This document shows, piece after piece, positions 46,902 through 55,660 of a DNA stretch of 64,000 bases (within the stretch, counting starts at the first letter, position 1; every line of letters starts with the position of its first letter). Made by a program: the position numbers and the translations under genes. The DNA is taken from contig NZ_JACGLT010000012.1 of assembly GCF_014062315.1 (NCBI RefSeq), positions 1-64,000 of the forward strand. The letters run 5' to 3'. This DNA comes from Gelidibacter maritimus (GTDB taxonomy: Bacteria > Bacteroidota > Bacteroidia > Flavobacteriales > Flavobacteriaceae). The notes beneath the pieces were generated by a model that was not told where the DNA came from, searched no databases, and saw only the letters and a list, made by a program, of their open reading frames with translations.

Positions 46902-47039
46902 AATGAAGGATTTTGCTTGACAAATTACTTAAAGTTTTTCGGATTATTTCCCACTGTTTTTTTTTGCGAATGACGCTGATTTCCACAGATAGATTTTCTT
47001 GTATTTATGTTTGCGTTCATCTGCGAAATCTACGAGAGA

Positions 47040-49463
47040 TCATTTTTCAGTAGATTTTTTTGAAATTAATAAATTATACAAAATCGGTTGCAATACAAAC
47101 GAAATAAACATGGCTGTAAGAATTCCAATAATAGAAATGGTCGCTAATGAATGCAATGCTGGATGTTTGGCAAAAATCAATACGCCAACGCCCAAGATTG
47201 TGGTTAAAACGGACAAAATAATAGATGTTTTATGTGTAGCCATGGATGATTTTCCTGAGCGCATTCCGTTGGTCATGAAAATACTATAATCGACTCCCAA
47301 TCCAAAAATAAAGCTGGAAATGATGATGTTGAAGATATTGAATTCCAAATGGAAAAGTCCCATGATCCCAATAGTAATAAACCAAGTTATGATAATAGGA
47401 AGGATCGTTACCAAAGTCAATTTGAAGTTTTTGTAAAATAGTAGTAGTAACAGCACAACGACAATAACACAGTAGATCAACAATTTGTTAAAATCGTTTT
47501 TAAGATGACCCAACAACGTTTCATTGATTGCTTGCCGATCAATAACAAGTGTGTTTTCCGAATCTTTAAAGGTGTTTTTAATCTCATCAATATTCTCATC
47601 TCTAACATTGACCACTGAGGTAATAGTCATAAAATTTCCGTCTTCGGCAATAAAATCGGAAATCGGGATCACATTAATTTTTCTATAATCATCAATTGAT
47701 AAAGGATGAAATTCGTGATTTAAAAGTGCGTAGAATTCTTGAAATGTGCTGGGTTTAAACCCGAATTTACTTCCGTTTTCAATTAATTCAGATTGAGTTT
47801 CTGCTTTTAGTTCTGAAGTCCAGAACCGCTTCCAATGTCGGATAGATTCCTGTTGTTTCTTATCTGAGCCGACCAAAGCACCCACCGAATTATAACTTAG
47901 AACCTTGTTTTCTGTTTCTAAATCTTGAAGTTGATTGAAAATTTCATCGTTGGTTTCCAAAACCTGTTGCTCATTATTTCCAAAGGCGATAACGTATAAT
48001 GATTTGGATGAAATATTGATCAATGTGTCCAGTTTCGCTTCCGCAGATTTGATTGTTTCAGGTTGAAAATTCAAATTGGAAATATCATGGTTAAAAGTCG
48101 CACGTTGGTAGTTAAATCCGCTTAAAATTAGAAGCGCGACAATACTGCCGATTAGGATTTTATTTCTATGAAAATCGTACGAAGCTATTTTATCAACTAT
48201 AGAGCGTTTTGTATTCTTTGTAGAACTTCCTTTATAAAATTGCGGAATAAAAATCAAAGCAAAAACAGACGCACCCATAACACTGATGGCTGCAAAAATG
48301 CCTAAATCTTGAAGTGCAGAAGAATCTACAAACATTAAACATAAAAATGCCAATGCGGTTGTCAAGCCACTCATTAAAATAGGTTTTGAAACGCCATCGA
48401 AAAGTTCTTTTGCCGTTTCATTATTTCGGATATGGGTCAGGATGTGCAACGAGTAATCCAATGTAACGCCCAATAGTACGGCACCAATCCCCAGCGAAAT
48501 TGCAGAGATTTCAGAACGAATCACGGATAAAACAGAGATGGCTAAAAGTCCGCCAAAAAGGGTAGGAACGAACAGTATGATGGGAATGGTCAACTTTTTA
48601 TAGAACACAATAAAAAGCGTCATCAGTAGAACCATGGCAATGGATACTGTAATCTGAATGTCGTTTTTAATCTGTTGGGCGTTGGCGACGGCAATCAGCG
48701 TTCCACCAAAATAGGAACTTTGCGCCTTGTCTTCGAAAACGGTATTTAATTCGTCTTGAAATCTATAGAGTTGTTCGGAAAACATCGCATTGTCCGTGGT
48801 ATTATTACTGGGATATGCAGGCGTTATGAATAGGAGCAAATGACGTTCATTTTTGCTGACCAAAAATCCATCTTTTAGGATAAAATCATCTGAAATTCCT
48901 AATTGCTGTAAATGCTTTAAAGCCATCAATGAGATGCCCAGCGGATCTTTTATAATGGTTTTTTTGGAAACAATTCCCGAAGGAGAAATCAAGGTTTTAT
49001 AATTGTTTTCTGTGATTTTAGCAATGGAATCGGGTTGTAATTTATTAGAAATGGTCTTATAATCCTCGGTTTTTAAAAACAAAGGGACATTGCTATAAAC
49101 GAAATCCATGGTTTCAAAAATGGTTTCGTCTTCTATTTTGCCTTGAATATCTTTTATAAATGAACTCGATTGTGTAGAAAGAGAATCTAAAAGTTGAGTG
49201 GCATATTCGGTTAAATCATCTGTAGTTCCATCTTTAGCTTTTTCAATGTTGACGATGATTTTATCGGCAAATTGTGCGGTCTTTAAGACTTTTTGTAAGT
49301 GTTCGTTTTCTGAATTGCTCGGGATTAATTTGGAGATGTCTTCATCAAATTTAATGGTAGAGGCCGTCCACATCAACAGTCCGAAGATAATAATCAACGC
49401 TATTACAAATAGCGGCTTGTACTTTTTAAGTGTTTGATATAAAGTGTAAAAAAACTTAGCCAT
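47040..49463 (-). CDS. RND/MMPL-family exporter, pigment-cluster type
   Basis: This 807-residue inner-membrane protein has the RND layout: one N-terminal helix (about 17-33), a large exported loop, a block of about five helices (about 270-420), a second loop and another block (about 640-800). The two blocks contain GAVLLGVTLDYSLHILTHIR and FIFGLGVDYSIFMTNG, the paired MMPL proton-relay helices with Asp. Aryl-polyene clusters encode such an exporter to move the lipid pigment to the outer membrane, together with a LolA-like carrier. It overlaps the glycosyltransferase gene by 8 bp. Confidence 0.85.
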   Translation of the reverse strand: MAKFFYTLYQTLKKYKPLFVIALIIIFGLLMWTASTIKFDEDISKLIPSNSENEHLQKVLKTAQFADKIIVNIEKAKDGTTDDLTEYATQLLDSLSTQSSSFIKDIQGKIEDETIFETMDFVYSNVPLFLKTEDYKTISNKLQPDSIAKITENNYKTLISPSGIVSKKTIIKDPLGISLMALKHLQQLGISDDFILKDGFLVSKNERHLLLFITPAYPSNNTTDNAMFSEQLYRFQDELNTVFEDKAQSSYFGGTLIAVANAQQIKNDIQITVSIAMVLLMTLFIVFYKKLTIPIILFVPTLFGGLLAISVLSVIRSEISAISLGIGAVLLGVTLDYSLHILTHIRNNETAKELFDGVSKPILMSGLTTALAFLCLMFVDSSALQDLGIFAAISVMGASVFALIFIPQFYKGSSTKNTKRSIVDKIASYDFHRNKILIGSIVALLILSGFNYQRATFNHDISNLNFQPETIKSAEAKLDTLINISSKSLYVIAFGNNEQQVLETNDEIFNQLQDLETENKVLSYNSVGALVGSDKKQQESIRHWKRFWTSELKAETQSELIENGSKFGFKPSTFQEFYALLNHEFHPLSIDDYRKINVIPISDFIAEDGNFMTITSVVNVRDENIDEIKNTFKDSENTLVIDRQAINETLLGHLKNDFNKLLIYCVIVVVLLLLLFYKNFKLTLVTILPIIITWFITIGIMGLFHLEFNIFNIIISSFIFGLGVDYSIFMTNGMRSGKSSMATHKTSIILSVLTTILGVGVLIFAKHPALHSLATISIIGILTAMFISFVLQPILYNLLISKKSTEK

Positions 49464-50655
49464 GCGTCAATACTTTTTTAGTATCAATAATTAAAAAAAA
49501 CACATAACCCAAGAGGCCAAATATCAAAGCAGAAGTAGTAGAAAGCACCAAACTGCCAACAAGATAGGCTTCTAAATGTACCATCAAATCAAAGTTTTCT
49601 TGAATGCCTTCCAAAGTGTAATGCGATTCGATTCCTAAGACCCAATTTCCGGTTTGTAAGCTCAATAAAAGTACAAAAGGAATAAATGGAGGAAAACTGA
49701 TATTAGAAAAAGCGAAGGCGATAAGCTTGTTAAGCCTGAGTAAAATGGCCAAGAATATGACAATTACGGTATGAAAACCCCAAAGAGGCGACAAGCCAAG
49801 AAAAACGCCCAGAGCGATGGAAAATGCTTTCTTTTTGGGAGAATCCTGATTTCTTAAAAAGTCTTCAAAAAAAAATCGTTTTAAACCTTTTTTTTTTAGT
49901 TTTCTGAAAAAATTACGAGGTGTGATATAAAACAGTCTAACAAGTAAAAACCAAGTATATAGGACGACCATTCGTGCAATATCCATAAACGGTCGGAAGT
50001 GCGATACACGCTCGTCCATGTCATAAAGTATTTTGATAGGAACGTGTACAATTTCAATACCCGCCCAATACGACTTGACGATGACTTCAATTTCAAATTC
50101 AAATTTTTTAGTGGCTTTCATGAATTTGATGGAGGCCATTTCCTTGATAGGATACAAGCGAAAACCAGATTGTGAATCCTCAAGTTTCAGTCCTGTCGCG
50201 GCTTTCATCCAAAATGTAGATACCCGATTGCCTTTGGCACTTCTTGCCAAGACATCGGCAGTGTTCATGTTACGGTCCCCAATAATCAGTATGTTTTTGT
50301 CTTCGGATGCTTCAAGTGCTTCAATAAAATTAGGAATATCTGACGGAAAATGCTGACCGTCAGTGTCTAAAGTTATCGCATAATCAAAACCCAAATCAAC
50401 GGCATGCTTGAATCCTATTTTTAGGGCATTTCCTTTTCCAACGTTTTGAGACTGATGGAGTTGGATTATTTGCGGGTAGTTTAATAAAATTTCTCCTGTG
50501 CTATCATCTGATCCATCATTAACGACAATGATGTCCGTGGTGTATTGTAGAGCACCGTTTAAAACCCGCTCCAAAGTCTTCTCGTTGTTGTAAGTAGGTA
50601 AGACCACACAACAGCGTAAAGATTTTATTTGAGATTGGATTTCAGAAAGCGTCAT
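49456..50655 (-). CDS. Family-2 glycosyltransferase fused to DUF2062
   Basis: This 399-residue fusion has residues 1 to about 245 as a GT2 domain with VVLPTYNNEKTLERVL, VNDGSDDSTGE and the DxD-like TLDTDGQHFPSD. Residues about 260-395 are a DUF2062 membrane domain with three to four hydrophobic helices (KKKAFSIALGVFLGLSPLWGFH). It resembles the glycosyltransferase-like gene of aryl-polyene clusters, where it may modify or anchor the aryl head. Sugar and acceptor are unknown. It follows the small dehydratase by 15 bp. Confidence 0.82.
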   Translation of the reverse strand: MTLSEIQSQIKSLRCCVVLPTYNNEKTLERVLNGALQYTTDIIVVNDGSDDSTGEILLNYPQIIQLHQSQNVGKGNALKIGFKHAVDLGFDYAITLDTDGQHFPSDIPNFIEALEASEDKNILIIGDRNMNTADVLARSAKGNRVSTFWMKAATGLKLEDSQSGFRLYPIKEMASIKFMKATKKFEFEIEVIVKSYWAGIEIVHVPIKILYDMDERVSHFRPFMDIARMVVLYTWFLLVRLFYITPRNFFRKLKKKGLKRFFFEDFLRNQDSPKKKAFSIALGVFLGLSPLWGFHTVIVIFLAILLRLNKLIAFAFSNISFPPFIPFVLLLSLQTGNWVLGIESHYTLEGIQENFDLMVHLEAYLVGSLVLSTTSALIFGLLGYVFFLIIDTKKVLTHG

Positions 50656-50670
50656 AAATTTGAGACGTAA

Positions 50671-51042
50671 TTAGCGTTTGTCAAAGGTAATATAACATTT
50701 CAATACTGGCATTCCGTCTGTAAAAGAAGTGGTGTTTTTCACCTTGACATGCTCATGATCTTCCTCTAAAGTGATGCTGAAGTTTAAGATGGCGTTTTTA
50801 TTTGGATCCACCAACGATAAGAATTTGACATTGGATGCCGATTTTAAAAACAAGGATTGTTGAAGCTGATTTTCAGTAAGTTCTTTAATTATCTGCAACA
50901 TCGCCACACCTGGAGTTACTGGGAAATTAGGGAAATGACCGTTAAAGATTGGATGCTCATTTTGGAGGACAATAATGGTCTCAAAGGAATTATCCTCAAG
51001 AGTTTCAGACGTTTGGATTTTGTAGAAATTAGTCAGTAACAT
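50671..51042 (-). CDS. Hotdog dehydratase subunit with catalytic His but no Glu
   Basis: This 123-residue FabZ-like protein has the segment HPIFNGHFPNFPVTPGVAMLQI, with the catalytic His36 of GHFPxxPVxPG. Where FabZ has Glu (PGVxxxE), this protein has Gln50. The other dehydratase of the cluster (58310-58753) has the opposite pattern. The FabZ active site combines His of one chain with Glu of its partner, so the two proteins probably form a heterodimer, like ApeI and ApeP of aryl-polyene clusters. The gap to the LolA gene (51043-51179) holds a CGCAGAGACGCAGAG-type repeat. Confidence 0.8.
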   Translation of the reverse strand: MLLTNFYKIQTSETLEDNSFETIIVLQNEHPIFNGHFPNFPVTPGVAMLQIIKELTENQLQQSLFLKSASNVKFLSLVDPNKNAILNFSITLEEDHEHVKVKNTTSFTDGMPVLKCYITFDKR

Positions 51043-51063
51043 AATTGTTTTTCACAGGTTTTC

Positions 51064-51165
51064 TCTCAGGAGATCTTTTTCATGAATTTTTTCTCTCGCA
51101 GAGACGCAGAGTTTTTGAAACGATAATTTCCTCTGCGCCTTCGCGCCTCTGCGGGAATAAAACAC
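51064..51165. repeat. CTCTGCG-type inverted repeat in the pigment operon
   Basis: TCTCGCAGAGACGCAGAG and CCTCTGCGCCTTCGCGCCTCTGCGGG face each other, forming a long imperfect hairpin between the LolA-like and dehydratase genes. The block is of a widespread intergenic repeat type and has no U tract. It is the clearest repeat insertion inside the otherwise compact pigment operon. Confidence 0.55.
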
Positions 51166-51179
51166 TCCTTTTTGTCAAC

Positions 51180-51815
51180 TCAATTCTTAAATTCACTTTC
51201 ATTGACCGTCGTATTTACTTTTCTATTCTGAAAGCTAATCAAGGTATAGTCATCATTAGGTTCAATCAATTTGACCTCTTCAACTTCTGCAGTTGTACTT
51301 GAAAACTTAAGTTCAAACGAAGCCATGAATTTTCTTAACCGTTTATCTTTCGGAATAAATTTCACCAAAAAACCCTGGTCAAATTTAAAATATTCCAAAT
51401 CAAACTGCGATTCGTCAAACATATCCCCTTTAATACTGTTTACAATCAACGAATTTAGACTTCTGAACATTTTATTGGCTCCCAAATCGATGTTTTGTTT
51501 TTTCCCTTCGTTGTTGACAAGCAGTTGGTCGTCTTTAAAAATTGCGATGTTGTGATAAGGTTTGATGTATTCCCATTTCACTAAATTAGGGGCTTTAAAT
51601 ACCAGTTTTCCTTCGGAAATGATTGCATTATCTAAAACGGAAATATGCTTGGTTTGTACAAAGTCGCTGACAATGGTTTCTGTCCTTTGCGCGGTCTTTT
51701 GAACTTTCGCCTTGAATTCCGTTTGTTCTGATTCCGAAAGTTTTGTTTGTGAAATCCCGTTGAAAACAGTTAGAACGATAAACGCTAAAATGAGGATGTA
51801 ATTTTTAGTTGTCAT
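51180..51815 (-). CDS. LolA-like outer-membrane lipoprotein carrier
   Basis: The start at 51815 (MTTKNYILIL) gives 211 residues; a Met four codons upstream is also possible. A signal peptide ends near NGISQ. The mature part is strand-rich with SDFVQTKHISVLDNAIISEGKLVFKAP and WEYIKPY, typical of LolA half-barrels. Aryl-polyene clusters carry such a protein, thought to shuttle the lipid pigment across the periplasm from the exporter to the outer membrane. It overlaps the deacetylase gene by 11 bp. Confidence 0.83.
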   Translation of the reverse strand: MTTKNYILILAFIVLTVFNGISQTKLSESEQTEFKAKVQKTAQRTETIVSDFVQTKHISVLDNAIISEGKLVFKAPNLVKWEYIKPYHNIAIFKDDQLLVNNEGKKQNIDLGANKMFRSLNSLIVNSIKGDMFDESQFDLEYFKFDQGFLVKFIPKDKRLRKFMASFELKFSSTTAEVEEVKLIEPNDDYTLISFQNRKVNTTVNESEFKN

Positions 51816-52572
51816 GGAGAAGTTCATTTATGGTCACGGCGTGATACTTGTGTTCTTGGAGAAATTGCAATAAATGTTCCAAAACTAACAAAACATTTGA
51901 TTGTTTGTCGTGAAGGAGAATTATGGCTCCGGGATGTACGCGTTTTGTAATGCGTTTTAGAATCTTTTGCGGATTACTGATAACCGTATCAAAAGACCGA
52001 ATATTCCAACCGATGACTTTATGCTCGGTAACTTTTAATGCCCTCGCCAATTTTGGCGTGGTCACGCCAAAAGGCGGTCTGAAGAGGGTCGTTTTTTTAC
52101 CAGAGATTTTATGAATGCTATTGTCGGTTTGTTTGATTTCTTGAAGCCATCTTTCTGTGGAATTGAAATCGATCATCAAGTTGTGGGAAAATGAATGGTT
52201 ACCAATGTCGTGACCATCTTGGACGATGGCTTTTAAAATTTCTGGATAGGTTTCAATATGTTGACCGATGCAGAAAAAGGTTGCTTTTGCATTGTAATCT
52301 TTCAGAATCTGCAGCACTTTTAATGTAAATTCCGGATTTGGGCCGTCGTCGAAAGTAAGTGCAATTTTTTTGTCCGTAAGGACTTTATTAGAAGTGATTG
52401 GTTTTAAATAGAATTTCCAGCTCATGGAAAATGATCCTATGGCCATCATTAAAAACCATAATAGAAGCAACAGACCATACCACCATAATGCAATACCAAC
52501 ATAAGTATCAAGAATTGCCAAAAGCAAAAATAAGAGGATGGTTAAAGCTATTAGAATTCTAAAATTCTTCAT
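51805..52572 (-). CDS. NodB-type polysaccharide deacetylase family protein
   Basis: This 255-residue protein has two hydrophobic helices at the N-terminus (about 7-45) and a NodB domain with LTFDDGPNPE, HDIGNHSFSHN (metal Asp and two His), and LFRPPFGV. Typical members deacetylate N-acetyl sugars. In the pigment operon it may act on a sugar added by the GT2 protein or as a deacylase on the polyene. It overlaps the chain-length-factor gene by four bases. Confidence 0.82.
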   Translation of the reverse strand: MKNFRILIALTILLFLLLAILDTYVGIALWWYGLLLLLWFLMMAIGSFSMSWKFYLKPITSNKVLTDKKIALTFDDGPNPEFTLKVLQILKDYNAKATFFCIGQHIETYPEILKAIVQDGHDIGNHSFSHNLMIDFNSTERWLQEIKQTDNSIHKISGKKTTLFRPPFGVTTPKLARALKVTEHKVIGWNIRSFDTVISNPQKILKRITKRVHPGAIILLHDKQSNVLLVLEHLLQFLQEHKYHAVTINELLHDN

Positions 52573-53588
52573 CGTTTCAAAAGAATAAAACTGTGATCTC
52601 GACCTTTAAATTGATTGTAAATTAAAATAATATGGTTATCAAATTTGATTTCTCCTTTGAAGATCATTGCTTCTGGAATCTCTTGACGTGAAAGCATTGA
52701 ATAAGCGGTCCACAGTCCAAAAGCGGAAGCTGTGTAAAATTCGCCACTGAGATGTTTGTATTGAAGTTGAGTAATATTTTCGAAAAGTTCGGCGGTTAAG
52801 TCGTAATAGCTGTCAAAAACATCGCCGTTTCTACCACTTACGAAAACGTCAATCTGAGATATATCAACATTATTTTTTGCTAAAAACTGTTTTAAACTGT
52901 CCTGAATTGATGTGGTTGATAAGGTGCTATGAGCCTCCATATCAATCAGTTCTACACTATGTTCTGTTTTTTCCGAAGACACTACAAAAAACGATGCCCC
53001 TTCACTATACGGCACTTGAATACCGAAACCGTCAGCATCTTCCATCATGCGCCTGTAATTGATGATTTCCTTGCCCAGCTCCTCGTAACCACCAACAAGT
53101 ACGTTTTCAGCTTCTTCTTGTTGCAAGCGTAATTGTGCATCCATTAATGCCCATTCAAATGATAATGCCGCATGACTATACGTGTTGTTATAGGCTTTAC
53201 ACTGCAAGCCCAAAGCAATTTGCGCGCCCACGGTATTATGAGTGGACTGGATAAAAGCAGTGGGTGTTAAAAATTGTTCGTCGTTGGAAATTATGGCGTT
53301 CAGAAATTTTTCAGTATCATCAATACAACCCATTCCTGTTCCTGTTATAATGGCGTCAGGTTGGGTTATTTTAGCATCTTTTAAAGCTTTACTTGCTGCA
53401 GTAACACCCATTTTTACACCTTCAGCCATACGTCTTAAGTTGGCTGTAGCGATATAATCTTTATAATTTGGATACCGGGCAACGATGGTTTTTCCTGATA
53501 ATTTTTTAACAGACTTCAAAAATCGATCTGACTCAAAAGTATCCTGAGCTGAAATAGTTACGGCGCTATTGATGTAGACTTTTTTCAT
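52569..53588 (-). CDS. Chain-length-factor-like ketosynthase homologue, catalytically dead
   Basis: The start at 53588 (MKKVYINSAVT) overlaps the ketosynthase stop by four bases and gives 339 residues. The thiolase fold is recognisable (ITGTGMGCIDD; STHNTVGAQIAL), but the nucleophile position has Tyr137 (NTYSHAA where the partner has TACSSAA). The HGT motif is replaced (VSGRNGD) and GHT by GEF. All three catalytic residues are missing, as in the chain-length factor of type II polyketide systems and ApeC of aryl-polyene clusters. It should pair with the ketosynthase at 53585-54775. Confidence 0.82.
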   Translation of the reverse strand: MKKVYINSAVTISAQDTFESDRFLKSVKKLSGKTIVARYPNYKDYIATANLRRMAEGVKMGVTAASKALKDAKITQPDAIITGTGMGCIDDTEKFLNAIISNDEQFLTPTAFIQSTHNTVGAQIALGLQCKAYNNTYSHAALSFEWALMDAQLRLQQEEAENVLVGGYEELGKEIINYRRMMEDADGFGIQVPYSEGASFFVVSSEKTEHSVELIDMEAHSTLSTTSIQDSLKQFLAKNNVDISQIDVFVSGRNGDVFDSYYDLTAELFENITQLQYKHLSGEFYTASAFGLWTAYSMLSRQEIPEAMIFKGEIKFDNHIILIYNQFKGRDHSFILLKR

Positions 53589-54775
53589 GCTTTCGAGAAA
53601 ATAAGCGTGGAGCAATTGCCACCAAAACCAAAAGAATTGGTTAGGACATGCTGGGTCTCTTTTTTAACTCCTGAAGTTATGGGTTTGAATCCCGTTTCTG
53701 GCATTGGTGTTTTAAAGTTGAGATTAGGAAAGATGTACTGTTGTTGAAGTGTTAAGATAGAAAACACTGCTTCTACTGCACCGGCAGCCGCCAAAGTGTG
53801 ACCTGTAAAAGATTTTGTGGAACTGAAGTCGGGTAACTTTTTTCCAAATACACGTTGGAGGGCTCTACTTTCCGAAAGGTCGTTGTTGGGTGTTGCAGTG
53901 CCGTGGGCATTGACATAATCGATTTGATTGGGGTTCAATTTTGCTATTTCCAATGCTTTTTGCATCGCTAAAAATGCGCCTTCGCCATTTTCAGAAGATG
54001 CTGTTTGATGAAACGCATCATTGGTATTGCCATAACCAGAAAGGAAGGCGAGTACTTCTTTTTTTTCTTTTTGAATCACCGCGTCTGATTCCAAAACCAA
54101 ATATGCCGCTCCTTCTCCCAAGTTCAATCCGTTGCGATGGGCATCAAATGGTGCACAAATACTGTCTGATTGGATCATCAAGGTTTTAAATCCGTTGATG
54201 GTAAATTTAGAGAGCGAATCAGTGCCGCCAACAATAACACGATCTAACTTTCCTGCTTTTATTAAACGTGCGCCAAGCATTATGGCATTGGCAGCTGATG
54301 AACACGCCGTACTAATGGTGGTGACCAATCCTTTAATTCCGAGAGCATCGGCTATTTTTCTGGTAGAATCACCGGCATGATGGGTTGCTATATATTTTTG
54401 AGCTGTGATATCCTTGTCAAATTGCTTGATATATTTTTCGGTCATATCCATTCCTCCCACAGTTGTTGAAGAGATAAATCCTGTTCTATACTTTGATAGG
54501 TCGGAAATGTTTGCATTTTCGAGCGCAGCTGTTGCAGCAAAGAGGCCTAACAATCCAGTTCTGGTGTAATTATGAACCTCGGGAAGTTGTAGTTGCCTAG
54601 TTAATTCTGCGTTGGAAAGTGATACTTCACCTGCTTTAATCGCTTGGGAATGGATGGTTTGGATATGTTGTAAATTACCAATACCCGTTGTTGAAGTCAA
54701 TAAAGACGTGTTGTTTTCTTCAACAGAATGACCTATCGCAGAAATAATACCCATTCCGGTAATTGCAACGCCCAT
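53585..54775 (-). CDS. Beta-ketoacyl-ACP synthase II-type (ApeO-like)
   Basis: This complete 396-residue ketosynthase has nucleophile Cys158 in ISTACSSAANAI, His291 in NAHGTATPNND and His326 in FTGHTLAAAG. It should elongate the aryl polyene chain on ACP with malonyl units, in complex with the adjacent chain-length factor, which overlaps it by 4 bp. It begins 8 bp after the ACP gene. Length and motifs are those of FabF; the cluster context gives the pigment role. Confidence 0.9.
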   Translation of the reverse strand: MGVAITGMGIISAIGHSVEENNTSLLTSTTGIGNLQHIQTIHSQAIKAGEVSLSNAELTRQLQLPEVHNYTRTGLLGLFAATAALENANISDLSKYRTGFISSTTVGGMDMTEKYIKQFDKDITAQKYIATHHAGDSTRKIADALGIKGLVTTISTACSSAANAIMLGARLIKAGKLDRVIVGGTDSLSKFTINGFKTLMIQSDSICAPFDAHRNGLNLGEGAAYLVLESDAVIQKEKKEVLAFLSGYGNTNDAFHQTASSENGEGAFLAMQKALEIAKLNPNQIDYVNAHGTATPNNDLSESRALQRVFGKKLPDFSSTKSFTGHTLAAAGAVEAVFSILTLQQQYIFPNLNFKTPMPETGFKPITSGVKKETQHVLTNSFGFGGNCSTLIFSKA

Positions 54776-54783
54776 ATTTTTAG

Positions 54784-55041
54784 TTATTTGCTTCTGTGCT
54801 TCGTGATATAGTCTGCCAGAACAGCAATGGATTTAAAAATTTCCTTCCCTTCTTTTGGGTCCGTCAATTGGATGCCGTAATCCTTATCCATCATCACAAT
54901 AAGTTCTAATGCATCAATGGAATCCAAGCCCAATCCATCACCAAAAAGGGCATCATCATCTGCAATATCGGCAACGGTAAATTCTTCCAAATTCAATTGC
55001 TCTATAATCTTCTCTTTTAATTCCTGTCTTAATTCTGTCAT
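54784..55041 (-). CDS. Acyl carrier protein
   Basis: This 85-residue acidic helical protein has the phosphopantetheine site GLDSIDALEL (Ser41). It carries the growing polyene as a thioester. It overlaps the half-ketosynthase gene by four bases and precedes the ketosynthase by 8 bp. No phosphopantetheinyl transferase gene is seen in the window, so a housekeeping one must activate it. Only one ACP is visible, whereas E. coli-type aryl-polyene clusters have two. Confidence 0.93.
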   Translation of the reverse strand: MTELRQELKEKIIEQLNLEEFTVADIADDDALFGDGLGLDSIDALELIVMMDKDYGIQLTDPKEGKEIFKSIAVLADYITKHRSK

Positions 55042-55655
55042 GTTTTGTACAATCTCTTAATTTCATTTGGGCTATGTGCAATAATACCATTTTCTTCTAC
55101 CAAATATAAGAAAGCTTCGTAGTTTTTATCATCAAAATCAACCCAGCCACACAAGACCATTTCTGCTTTTTGTAGCTTTAAAAGACTTTGGGCATTGATC
55201 CATAAATGATCGGCATTAAAGCTGTCAAAGATAAAAAAACAATTCTCAGAATGGAGTTGATGTTTGATGCTTATTTCGCCAATACAAATATTGGGTAAGG
55301 TATATACAAATACAGAGGGACTCGGGAAGAAGTTGTCAGGATCATTTATAGAGGTCTGGTAAGTTCTATCGGTATCGAGACTGGATGCTTTGTTAGATAA
55401 AACGATAGCGATATTATGCTCTGAATTGGCATCTAATTCTGCATTTTTTAATAGGATATCAGCCGCCAAAAATGCCAGTTTGCTCAAATTGTCCATTTTG
55501 TAGAATTTCGAATACTTGGTGTTCAGATGCTGTGCTGCACTTTTAATAAATGGTTGAAATTCCAGAATCGGACTCGAAAATAGCAGCTTTCCATCAACCA
55601 AAATGCTACTGTTTTTAATCTGGCAATAGGACGATATGTGGTACGTTTTATCCAA
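55038..55655 (-). CDS. Half-length ketosynthase homologue, no catalytic Cys
   Basis: This 205-residue protein resembles the N-terminal half of the thiolase fold only. KMDNLSKLAFLAADILLKNA aligns with the ketosynthase pre-helix, IAIVLSNKASSLDTD with the IISTTKGN strand, and FPSPSVFVYTLPNICIGEI with the dimer-interface segment. The Cys region reads FIFDSFNAD and lacks the nucleophile in the usual context. It lies beside an ACP, a methyltransferase and two full ketosynthases. It is probably a non-catalytic partner of the ketosynthase at 56729-57874, not a broken gene, because its ends overlap or abut its neighbours neatly. Confidence 0.68.
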   Translation of the reverse strand: MDKTYHISSYCQIKNSSILVDGKLLFSSPILEFQPFIKSAAQHLNTKYSKFYKMDNLSKLAFLAADILLKNAELDANSEHNIAIVLSNKASSLDTDRTYQTSINDPDNFFPSPSVFVYTLPNICIGEISIKHQLHSENCFFIFDSFNADHLWINAQSLLKLQKAEMVLCGWVDFDDKNYEAFLYLVEENGIIAHSPNEIKRLYKT

Positions 55656-55660
55656 AAACC

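Noticed and set aside
55038-55655. Frameshifted remnant of a full ketosynthase
   Set aside because: Both ends fit neatly with neighbouring genes and no second half of the fold is found downstream in another frame.
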